DNA from: Euryarchaeota archaeon UBA52
GTDB lineage: Archaea > Thermoplasmatota > Poseidoniia > Poseidoniales > Thalassarchaeaceae
Direction: 5' to 3'
Assembly: GCA_002505455.1 (NCBI GenBank)
Contig: DAVB01000004.1
Location: 1-22,247, forward strand
DNA length: 22,247 nt
The position numbers and the translations under genes are program-made. The notes under the pieces were generated by a model. It did no database searches and was not told where the DNA came from. It worked only from the letters and a program-made list of their open reading frames with translations. Below are positions 15,126 to 22,247 of this stretch, one piece after another (within the stretch, counting starts at the first letter, position 1; every line of letters begins with the position of its first letter).

Positions 15126-15301
15126 TGCTAATTGCAAGAGACCCACTGAATTGAACCTTGGCAGGGAAAAAAAAACGGTGATTACAATCAACCCCACTAA
15201 TCGATATGCTGCGCCCTCGTTGATACTCAATGTTGATAATGCCGCCGAGAGCCGCTTCGTGTCTGAAGTGGTGGAAAAAACCGCTTTGTGGGGATTGGGA
15301 A
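15126..15301. promoter_or_regulatory. Divergent nadB / smc intergenic region
   Basis: About 176 bases separate the preferred nadB and smc starts and must hold both promoters. It contains a run of nine A at 15167-15175 and AT-rich stretches near 15183-15206 and 15221-15240. I see no element good enough to name as a TATA box and no RNA structure. Both flanking reading frames stay open into this region, so some of it could be coding if upstream starts are used. Confidence 0.35.
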
Positions 15302-18300
15302 ATGCGATTAGTAAGGATAGACGTCCTCAACTTCAAGTCATTTGGAGGAGAAGTATCCATCCCATTCCAATCCGGATTCACTGCTATAACGGGCCCAAAT
15401 GGTTCCGGTAAATCGAATTCCGGGGATGCCATACAATTCGTCCTGGGTACCAGATCGACAAAGGCACTCAGAGCCGAGAATCTCAAACAACTCATATTCA
15501 ACGGGGGAAATAGTGGGAGAGCAGCTAAGCGAATGTCCGCCACTTTGACTTTTACCAATCCAAAATCATCTGATGGCTCTAGACAACTGAGGGTGGATTC
15601 TGACGAAGTAGCTTTCACTAGATCGGTCAGACTCACAGAAAGAGGCGATCCGAAATCCGAGTTCAGGATAAATAACGAAAAAACATCCTCTGGAGAATTC
15701 AGAAGAATTCTCAAAGAAGCAGGTCTCAGGGGAGACGGATACAATGTCGTACTACAAAATGATGTGACGACCCTTGCCACGATGACCGCCCATCGCCGCA
15801 GGGCCATTTTGGAAGACGTCGCAGGAGTAACCGCCTATGACGAAGACATACGGAAGGCATCCGCACAAAGAAAGCAAGTCGAAGGATCAATGGAGACAAT
15901 AGACCTTTTCGAAGCTGATCAAAGGAAGCAACTCGAAAGCTTGGGCAAGGAGCGCGAGCAAGCGTTACGATTCAAGCATCTCAAAGACGAACTCGAACTC
16001 AATCGTGCAGCCTTATCCAAATGCAGATATCTTGCCAAAATACATGAATCCGATGCATTGAGATCCGAGCAAGAAGGATATAGAACACGATCACACGCAC
16101 TCCTCGAAGAAGCGCGCCAGAGGGAGAAAGACCTACTTTCCCTGGAAGAGGAACTTGCCGAGGTAGGTCGGCAGATAGAGGAACTTTCAACGGGCGAAAA
16201 TCGTGAAATCATAGATAAGATGAGAGCTCTTGAGGTAGAGATAGAGAGATCAAAGGACAGAATAAGTGATCTCGAAACATCTGTTGAAGAGGCACAGATC
16301 GACCTTGAGATTGATATCGATGAGATCAACCGCGTTCAGACTTCCATCGATGAACATGAAGCGTCAAAGGCCGAGGCCTCTGATGATATTCGAGATGCAG
16401 ATGTTGAGATTGAGCAATATGAAGCCTCCATAAAAGAGGCGAAGAGCACTCTGGAAACAGGCAGCAAACTTCAGATGGACCTTAGCAGAGCACTTGGGAA
16501 GGCAAGCGATGCAGTGACCGCCGCACAAGATTCCCATTCGAATGCTACGCTAACTTCTGATCGGGCCAATCAATCTACGGCCATCGCCATGGAGGCAGTA
16601 GCCTCTCTCGAGGAGGAGTATGAGCAGGCTACTCTTCTCAGAGATGATTTGGAGATACATGGCGAAGACATGCAGATCGAGGCAGATAGAGACGATCCAG
16701 CTAAACTTGGCGAGGAATTGATGCGATTGAGAAAGATCGAGTCACAGCTGCGCGAGGATAGAGACAGGGCCGACTCAAGATACAGGGAGGCCGAGATGAG
16801 ACTTGAGAAGGCAAGAGCCAGGTTAGATGCCCAGACACATGGTTCAGCAGCGGTCGCTGCAGCATTGACCAGACTTCGACAGGAGGGGTCTGTGAAGGGC
16901 ATACTTGGCTCCATTGCAGAACTGGCATCTCCGAAAGATGACAATCATGCGGAGGGGATCGCACATGCACTTGGCGGAGGTATGCGGAGCATCGTGGTCG
17001 AAGACGATCAGGTCGCAGCAGATTGTATCTCTTGGCTCAAGAAAAATGGTGGCGGAAGAGCCACATTCTTGCCACTCAATCGACTGGGAAGGCAACGCCC
17101 TCAGGGCAGATCTCTGATGGTTGCCAGGAATCCAGGGGTAATCGGTTTTGTGCACGAACTCTTGAACTATCCTTCAGAAATCGAAAATGCCATCCATCTT
17201 GTAAGTAGGAGCACACTGCTTGTGGAGAATCTTGACGTTGCTCGGAGAAATATGGGCGGAGTCAGATTAGTCACTCTCGATGGATCCATAGTGGAAGGAA
17301 GCGGCGCCATGACAGGGGGGTCATCATCTCGAAACAGCCCTTCCTTCGGACCTTCCGACCCTTCTCTTTCACTCAGACCGTTAGAGGGTGCTGTGAATGA
17401 AGCAAGTTTAGTGAGGGCCACTGTGGAAGCTGCTCTCAGGGAAACTAGGGATTCAGTTCAGCAACTCACTGATAAAATTGCAGAATTTTCAGGCTCCGAG
17501 TCGGAGTCCCGTGTCAGGGAATGGAAGGCCGATCTGGATAGAGCAGAGGCCGATGTGAAGAACATCTCAAAGCGATTGGAAAGCGCGAGGTCCGAGTTAG
17601 AGCGATGTGAGGCGGCAAGAAGAGTGGCATCATCCGATCTTATCGCGGCGAAGGAACACCTCGAAGAAGCAGTAGACGCGCGGAAGGCAGCAAGTGAAGA
17701 TCTCCTCAAGCAATCTCCAGACCACCTCTCAAGAACTCTTTCCGAGGCTGAGACTGAGAAAGGCAAGGCGCTAGTCAAAAGACAGCAGGCCATTGCAAAA
17801 GTAGAATCAGCCGACGTCAGCCTCGTCGTTCTAAAGGGTAGAATCACCGAACTCGAGAAAAAGAAAAACCGTCTCATTGAGCGATGCGAATCACAAAGAA
17901 AGGAGATAGAAGGAATCAATTCATCGGCAGCAAATGCTGGAATTGAACTCTCCGAGCTCCGATCCAGGGCAAAACACGCAAGCGAGGAACTCGGTATCCT
18001 CTCATCTAGGAGAGATTCAATCATCGAAGAGCGTTCACAAGCTCGTACCGAGGCTCAGAACAAACGATCCGAGAGGGAACGAATACAAGTCACAATTGAC
18101 GCACTCAATCACGGCATCATGTCGGCTGAAAGCGCTGCAAGGGACCTGAAACAGGAACTTCTCGATCAGGAAATCGAAATCCCCCGCCCTGATGAAGAGA
18201 TGCCAACCTTGGTCGAGGTTGAACGACTCATATCAAAGATTGAGAGGAAACTCGACGGTCTAGGCGATGTGAATATGCTGGCAATCGAACAGTATGATGA

Positions 18301-19183
18301 GACTGCAAATAGGATAGAGCAACTCATCGAAGACGGCTCCACACTTAGGAAGAGGCGCGATATGCTCGTTGATATCGTAGACAGACTCGAGGATGAAAGA
18401 AAGAGCAGGCTCCTCGCGGTCTTTGAGCACATCAGTGAGAATTTCTCGAGGGTATATGCTATCCTTCAACCAGGCGGCAATGGGAGATTGAGGCTTGAGA
18501 ATCCAGAAAACCCCTTCGATGGCGGATTGGAGATGGACTGTGTCCCACCGGGTAAGAGTCAGAAAACACGAAGATCGCAACTCTCCGGCGGAGAGAAGTC
18601 CATGGCTGCACTAGCACTTGTTTTCTCGATCCAAGATTTTGAGCCAAGTACATTCTATTATTTCGATGAGGTGGACCAAAATCTAGATCCATTCAATTGT
18701 CAACGAATTGCAATGCTGTGCAGACGGCGAAGTGAGGCCGCTCAATTCATCATGGTCACGTTGAGGAAAGTTAGCCTCTCAATGGCCAATCATCACGTTG
18801 GAATTACACATGCTGGAGATGGCGTAAGCAGGAGAATTACCGATTTCAACAGAGAGGCCGCATTGGCTCTCGGCGAAGCATTCGAGAAAGAAATGGAAGC
18901 CCAAGGCCCCCCATCAACTTCAGATATGCTACCAGAAAACCTCCCTCACCCTTCAAAGAGACCAATCGTACCAGAACCTATTGACGCGCTATCCTCTATC
19001 GGAGGAGTGATGGAACGCGCAGGGGTAGACCCTGAAAGCATCGAGGGAGGAGAGAAGGATCCTTTGGGAGAATTACGAGACCGCGCTGAAGCAGCAGACG
19101 ATGGAAGTGAAAGGAATCCCGCTGCATCGATTGATTCCACCGTACGAGACGAAGACATGGGACAGATGTTGGAGACGGAGTGA
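15302..19183 (+). CDS. smc: Chromosome partition/condensation protein SMC
   Basis: A 1293-residue SMC ATPase. Walker A is GPNGSGKS at 31-38. Two long coiled coils (about 160-520 and 695-1040) flank a hinge that begins near SVKGILGSIAEL (530) and includes a glycine-rich HALGGGMRSIVVEDD. The signature LSGGEKS is at 1094-1100, Walker B FDEV at 1121-1124, and VTLRKVSLSMANHHVG resembles archaeal SMC C-termini. After the ATPase head, at about residue 1195, there is an extra Pro/Glu/Asp-rich tail of about 100 residues ending DEDMGQMLETE, which most SMCs lack. The D-loop reads VDQNLD instead of the common VDAALD type. SMC dimers with ScpA and ScpB organise and segregate the chromosome. ATG 15302 is chosen because MRLVRIDVLNFKSF is the standard SMC N-terminus; the frame is open back to 15230. 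Confidence 0.96.
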   Translation: MRLVRIDVLNFKSFGGEVSIPFQSGFTAITGPNGSGKSNSGDAIQFVLGTRSTKALRAENLKQLIFNGGNSGRAAKRMSATLTFTNPKSSDGSRQLRVDSDEVAFTRSVRLTERGDPKSEFRINNEKTSSGEFRRILKEAGLRGDGYNVVLQNDVTTLATMTAHRRRAILEDVAGVTAYDEDIRKASAQRKQVEGSMETIDLFEADQRKQLESLGKEREQALRFKHLKDELELNRAALSKCRYLAKIHESDALRSEQEGYRTRSHALLEEARQREKDLLSLEEELAEVGRQIEELSTGENREIIDKMRALEVEIERSKDRISDLETSVEEAQIDLEIDIDEINRVQTSIDEHEASKAEASDDIRDADVEIEQYEASIKEAKSTLETGSKLQMDLSRALGKASDAVTAAQDSHSNATLTSDRANQSTAIAMEAVASLEEEYEQATLLRDDLEIHGEDMQIEADRDDPAKLGEELMRLRKIESQLREDRDRADSRYREAEMRLEKARARLDAQTHGSAAVAAALTRLRQEGSVKGILGSIAELASPKDDNHAEGIAHALGGGMRSIVVEDDQVAADCISWLKKNGGGRATFLPLNRLGRQRPQGRSLMVARNPGVIGFVHELLNYPSEIENAIHLVSRSTLLVENLDVARRNMGGVRLVTLDGSIVEGSGAMTGGSSSRNSPSFGPSDPSLSLRPLEGAVNEASLVRATVEAALRETRDSVQQLTDKIAEFSGSESESRVREWKADLDRAEADVKNISKRLESARSELERCEAARRVASSDLIAAKEHLEEAVDARKAASEDLLKQSPDHLSRTLSEAETEKGKALVKRQQAIAKVESADVSLVVLKGRITELEKKKNRLIERCESQRKEIEGINSSAANAGIELSELRSRAKHASEELGILSSRRDSIIEERSQARTEAQNKRSERERIQVTIDALNHGIMSAESAARDLKQELLDQEIEIPRPDEEMPTLVEVERLISKIERKLDGLGDVNMLAIEQYDETANRIEQLIEDGSTLRKRRDMLVDIVDRLEDERKSRLLAVFEHISENFSRVYAILQPGGNGRLRLENPENPFDGGLEMDCVPPGKSQKTRRSQLSGGEKSMAALALVFSIQDFEPSTFYYFDEVDQNLDPFNCQRIAMLCRRRSEAAQFIMVTLRKVSLSMANHHVGITHAGDGVSRRITDFNREAALALGEAFEKEMEAQGPPSTSDMLPENLPHPSKRPIVPEPIDALSSIGGVMERAGVDPESIEGGEKDPLGELRDRAEAADDGSERNPAASIDSTVRDEDMGQMLETE

Positions 19184-19189
19184 GGTTAC

Positions 19190-20182
19190 ATGGGCATCCT
19201 TGATGCGAAGGCCCTACGCGATGATATCGTAGCCCGATTAATCACTGACGAGGTAGACTTGGAGACCAGTGCCTACCTGGATAGGATACTAGAATTAGCT
19301 GAGATGGAAGAGGCCGAGCACCAATTTCTGAATGACCCTTTTGATAGATCTGTAGCACTCGTATTGCAGTTATTTCAAGACAAGGATCTAGATCCATGGG
19401 CCGTCGATTTATCCGCTTTCCTTGAGATGTTTTCAACAAGAATCGAAAATGCAGAGGACATCGATTTACCCACATGCGGCCGCCTCATTCGCATGGCATG
19501 GCAGGTGCTCAGAGGCCAGGCGGAATCCCTCATAGAAAGACAAAATCACGAGGATGAAGTCGATGAACCTTGGATTTATGATGGCGGTTGGGAGTCTGAT
19601 TTCGATGATAATGATTACAATTTCTCAGTTGGAATAATTACAGGAACTCACAACGAACAACTTCCAGATATGTTTGCTGGAAGAATTCAGAGGGATGAGG
19701 GGCGACCAGTTACTCTCGGAGAACTATTGATGGGATTGAAAGCTGCAAGCAGGATATCCGAAGAGCAGACCTTACGTCTAAAGATCGCTGAGCAGCGGAG
19801 GGCATCACTTGAAATCGCACGCGAGAGATTCAGTGGGAGCCTGCATGTCGAAGATCTGGAGGGAGACATCAGAAGGACTTGGGAGGCCATGCGAATGCGC
19901 ACAAATCCTGAGGATCAAACCTGCACTCTTTCAGCCATATCCGAGGAGCTAGCCGATAGATCCATGGAAAGCGGTACAACACGCGAGGAGGCCAATGCTG
20001 AAGCACAGGTCGCGGCAATGGTTGCAACACTATTCCTGGTCAACCGGGGCTATGCCTCAATCGAGCAGAAGGATGCGATTGATGGTTCAGTGATTCTGAC
20101 CGATCTTTACCCGGATGAATCCGATTTCGAGGAATTATCTTCGAGGTTGCATCCACCTCCTGAAATCGAGGAGGTTGTCTGA
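19190..20182 (+). CDS. scpA: Kleisin ScpA (segregation and condensation protein A)
   Basis: A 330-residue kleisin bridging the two SMC heads. The N-terminal half holds the ScpA core, VALVLQLFQDKDLDPWAVDL (about 55-74) followed by LIRMAWQVLRGQAESLIER (99-117), matching the usual order of the 'dI..I.l' and 'A..L...KS..LL' segments. A strongly acidic linker (about 119-142, EDEVDEPWIYDGGWESDFDD) follows, as in other ScpAs. The C-terminal winged-helix segment is AQVAAMVATLFLVNRGYASIEQ. The gene begins 6 bases after smc with GAGGTT upstream, and its TGA overlaps the scpB ATG by one base. The order smc-scpA-scpB supports the call, since kleisins diverge quickly. Confidence 0.9.
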   Translation: MGILDAKALRDDIVARLITDEVDLETSAYLDRILELAEMEEAEHQFLNDPFDRSVALVLQLFQDKDLDPWAVDLSAFLEMFSTRIENAEDIDLPTCGRLIRMAWQVLRGQAESLIERQNHEDEVDEPWIYDGGWESDFDDNDYNFSVGIITGTHNEQLPDMFAGRIQRDEGRPVTLGELLMGLKAASRISEEQTLRLKIAEQRRASLEIARERFSGSLHVEDLEGDIRRTWEAMRMRTNPEDQTCTLSAISEELADRSMESGTTREEANAEAQVAAMVATLFLVNRGYASIEQKDAIDGSVILTDLYPDESDFEELSSRLHPPPEIEEVV

Positions 20183-20778
20183 TGGATCAGCCCGAACTCT
20201 CCACGATTCTGGAAGCAATCTTGTTTGGTGCCGGCCGTTCAATGACCGTGGGGGAGATCGCGTTCGCTGCCCAGGAAGACGAGGCACTGGTCGAGGAAGC
20301 GCTTTCTAACCTCAAGGCAACACTGTCGCGTCGACGGTCAGGAGCACTACAGGTATCTGAGATATCGGGGAGATGGATAATGGAGGTGAAACCCAGCCTT
20401 TCAGATCGGATGCCCGGGGGAGTGCGTCCAGATATACCCCAGAGGCTGATGCCCGCTGCCGCATTGATAGCATACCACCAGCCAATGTCGCAATCGACTT
20501 TGGTTGGCATGTTGGGCCAAAGGGCATACGATCACGTGCGTGAACTATCTGCAATGGGCCTAATTAGCAGACGTCGTGATGGATCGACTAGACGCCTAAT
20601 GACAACGAGAAGATTCGCTGAATATTTTGGCGCCCCCGATGTCGAATCTTCGAAGGTACGAGCATGGTTCAGGAAGCAGGCGTCAGATGCAGGAATGACC
20701 GGCGCCGAACTCGCGGCTTCATTGAGTGGCGGCCAGGCCACTATTATGGAATATGGGCCATCAGACGAAGAAGAGTGA
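20182..20778 (+). CDS. scpB: Segregation and condensation protein B (ScpB)
   Basis: A 198-residue protein with two tandem winged-helix domains, roughly residues 1-80 and 85-155. The first starts STILEAILFGAGRSMTVGEIA, the standard ScpB opening. The second has MPAAALIAYHQPMSQSTLVGMLGQRAYDHVRELSAMGLISRRRDGSTRRL, which corresponds to the family's 'ALAIIAY.QP' and 'V..L...GLI' segments. ScpB dimers clasp the ScpA linker and regulate the SMC ATPase. A Ser/Gly/Glu tail (about 170-198) follows. It is translationally coupled to scpA by a one-base TGATG overlap, and its stop is 10 bases from that of HMG-CoA reductase on the other strand. Confidence 0.92.
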   Translation: MDQPELSTILEAILFGAGRSMTVGEIAFAAQEDEALVEEALSNLKATLSRRRSGALQVSEISGRWIMEVKPSLSDRMPGGVRPDIPQRLMPAAALIAYHQPMSQSTLVGMLGQRAYDHVRELSAMGLISRRRDGSTRRLMTTRRFAEYFGAPDVESSKVRAWFRKQASDAGMTGAELAASLSGGQATIMEYGPSDEEE

Positions 20779-20788
20779 GAATCTCAAA

Positions 20789-22081
20789 TCAATTCCTTAT
20801 TTCTTCAAGCGCCTTTTCTACGGCAGCCATGGTTATCCTCTCTCCGCTTGATTTTACAAGTGCAGAAACTTCCTCTATTTCCGCTTCCTCTGCACCTGCG
20901 GCAACTATCATATTCTGAAGATGCAGCTTCATGTGACCAGCTTGTATGCCAACAGTAGCCAATGCTCTGAGAGCCCCTAGATTCTGAGCAAGACCCGCTG
21001 CAGCCATGACCTTTGCAAGATCATTCGCAGATTCCACGCCGAGTAGTGCAACATTCGCCTTTGCCCCCGGGTGGATACGTATCGCCCCACCTACTAGACC
21101 AACAGCCATTGGTAGTTCGATAGACCCTACAAGATTACCATCTGGATCTGTGCTCCATTCAGTCATCGATCCATACGTCCGACCATATGCAGCGTAAGAA
21201 TGCGCTCCCGATTCAATGGCGCGCCAATCCTGCCCACACGCTATAGCAACGGCAGAAATAGCGTTCATTATGCCTTTATTGTGCGTAGTAGCCCTGAATG
21301 GATCGGCAGCTGCGAAGTGATATGCCTGTATTACCCCCTTAATCACTTCAGATCCTTGAGATGCATCACTCCCACTATCCGACATTTCTTCTGGAGTGAA
21401 TGTAGCTGAAACACGTGCCAAGCGATGAACTGCGAGATTGCTTATTATCCTAAGAATTACAGTACCGCCAGTCAACTCCTCTATTTTGGGTGCAACTGTT
21501 TCTGCCATCGTGTTAACGGCGTTAGCACCCATTGCATCCCTGCAATCAACTAGCAAATGCACAATCAACATTGGCCCAGAAGAAGTCTCAATTGGCCGTG
21601 CTTCAATGTCCTTGCATCCCCCTCCGAATCTAACAAGGATAGGATCCACTTCATTACACATATCGATGATTTGTGTTTTTGCAGACAACACTCTTTCTGC
21701 ACTGGAATCAGCATCATCGAGACCAACAACTTGTATCTGACCAATCATTATCGGATCATCATTATTCGATTTGAAACCGCCATTTGAAAGGCATCTCTTA
21801 GCCATGTTTGAAGCAGCAGCCACCACGCTAGCCTCTTCAACTACGAATGGGATAGCATAGTGCTCCCCGTCAATTACGAAATTGGTGGCAACACCGATAG
21901 GTAGGGCATAGGTGCCCACGACATTCTCAATCATCCTATCTGCAGTATCGTTATCCAGAGTTCCCGCCTCCCAGGCTTTCAGGTGATCGCCATCAAGGTT
22001 AGCGGCCTCAGCGAGCTTCTCTCTACGTTCTTTGGGCGATAGGCGATGGAAGCCCGGCATCCTACTATCTTCGATTGGCAT
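20789..22081 (-). CDS. mvaA: Hydroxymethylglutaryl-CoA reductase, class II (bacterial type)
   Basis: A 430-residue class II HMG-CoA reductase, which makes mevalonate for the isoprenoid chains of archaeal membrane lipids. It starts SRMPGFHRLSPKER, the class II opening, so ATG 22081 is kept over ATG 22060. Catalytic residues follow the Pseudomonas mevalonii pattern: Glu82/83 in VEEASVVAAA, K269 in RATTHNKGIMNA, D285 in GQDWRAIESG and H383 in IQAGHMKLH. The substrate-binding DAMGANAVNTMAE is at 182-194. It is soluble, with no membrane anchor. Class II enzymes are bacterial in origin and among archaea occur in Thermoplasmatales and Archaeoglobales. It is transcribed toward scpB and has a 166-base upstream region in the window. 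Confidence 0.96.
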   Translation of the reverse strand: MPIEDSRMPGFHRLSPKERREKLAEAANLDGDHLKAWEAGTLDNDTADRMIENVVGTYALPIGVATNFVIDGEHYAIPFVVEEASVVAAASNMAKRCLSNGGFKSNNDDPIMIGQIQVVGLDDADSSAERVLSAKTQIIDMCNEVDPILVRFGGGCKDIEARPIETSSGPMLIVHLLVDCRDAMGANAVNTMAETVAPKIEELTGGTVILRIISNLAVHRLARVSATFTPEEMSDSGSDASQGSEVIKGVIQAYHFAAADPFRATTHNKGIMNAISAVAIACGQDWRAIESGAHSYAAYGRTYGSMTEWSTDPDGNLVGSIELPMAVGLVGGAIRIHPGAKANVALLGVESANDLAKVMAAAGLAQNLGALRALATVGIQAGHMKLHLQNMIVAAGAEEAEIEEVSALVKSSGERITMAAVEKALEEIRN

Positions 22082-22247
22082 GGGACTGGGTTCGGTTGAT
22101 TGGTTGTAAGGAATGCGGAAAATTACGAACAGATTAGCATGTAATGAGACCCCCCCATTTCAATCCATAAAGCTAGATCTCAGCATAATGTGATCAGATT
22201 AAAAGCGTTAATTTAAATTAAAAGCGTTAACAATGCGTTAACAATGC
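22082..22247 (-). promoter_or_regulatory. Region upstream of HMG-CoA reductase
   Basis: The 166 bases from the gene start to the window edge contain no convincing reading frame. Read on the minus strand, the AT-rich block TTTTAATTTAAATTAACG (22207-22224) resembles an archaeal TATA region; it would imply a leader of about 100 bases. A run of seven C (22150-22156, G7 on the minus strand) sits in that leader. The block could equally serve a gene to the right of the window. Confidence 0.35.
22198..22247. repeat. Short repeats built on GCGTTAA (iteron-like), continuing off the window edge
   Basis: ATTAAAAGCGTTAA occurs at 22198-22211 and again at 22217-22230, a 19-base period. GCGTTAACAAT occurs in tandem at 22224-22234 and 22235-22245, an 11-base period, and the window ends with GC, the first two bases of a possible further copy. 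GCGTTAA itself therefore occurs at 22205, 22224 and 22235. A perfect 14-base palindrome, TTAATTTAAATTAA, lies between the first two copies (22208-22221). The array is directly visible; an operator or origin role is inference. Confidence 0.7.

Noticed and set aside
15126..15230. N-terminal extension of nadB to TTG 15230
   Set aside because: It would add 35 hydrophobic residues encoded across a T9 tract and would intrude on the smc promoter region; known NadB proteins start close to the FAD motif.
17458..18024. Minus-strand frame of 188 codons opposite smc
   Set aside because: It is Ser/Ala/Arg-rich, the usual reverse image of an Ala/Glu/Arg coiled coil.
20779..20788. Terminator between scpB and HMG-CoA reductase
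   Set aside because: Only 10 bases separate the stops, with no T-run or hairpin clear enough to name.

Overview
The window reads as chromosomal DNA from a euryarchaeon of the Thermoplasmata side, most plausibly a marine Poseidoniia-type (Marine Group II/III) organism. Three things point there: a complete archaeal A-type ATP synthase operon in the order H-I-K-E-C-F-A-B-D, an archaeal-style smc-scpA-scpB locus, and a class II (bacterial-type) HMG-CoA reductase, which among archaea is known from Thermoplasmatales and Archaeoglobales. The lineage is an inference; the archaeal assignment is firm. Coding density is very high: no gap exceeds about 180 bases and I see no rRNA, tRNA, CRISPR array, insertion sequence or phage gene.

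Layout. Left arm (1-1434, minus strand): a UbiE/MenG-like methyltransferase, a small DUF4149-type membrane protein and a Cys-rich zinc-ribbon protein cut by the window edge. Middle (1504-13516, plus strand): nine ATP synthase genes, then an 814-residue membrane protein, then ketopantoate reductase (panE), all in one direction with short gaps or one-base overlaps. Next comes nadB on the minus strand (13521-15125), tail-to-tail with panE. Divergent from nadB is smc-scpA-scpB (15302-20778, plus strand). HMG-CoA reductase (20789-22081, minus strand) converges on scpB with 10 bases between stops. The last 50 bases hold short repeats built on GCGTTAA.

How the genes work together: the ATP synthase genes give a full rotary enzyme, with subunits I and K in the membrane, A and B as the catalytic head, C, D and F as the central stalk, and E and H as the peripheral stalks. 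panE (coenzyme A), nadB (NAD) and HMG-CoA reductase (archaeal lipid precursors) are core cofactor and lipid genes. smc, scpA and scpB encode a complete chromosome-organising complex.

The most unusual item is the 814-residue protein right after the ATP synthase genes. Its membrane half follows the site-2 protease (peptidase M50, EGY-like) pattern, but both catalytic motifs are destroyed (SECKR where HExxH is expected, LPGD where LDGG is expected). A large extracytoplasmic beta-rich region of about 410 residues follows. It looks like a pseudoprotease of unknown role that may be co-transcribed with the ATP synthase.
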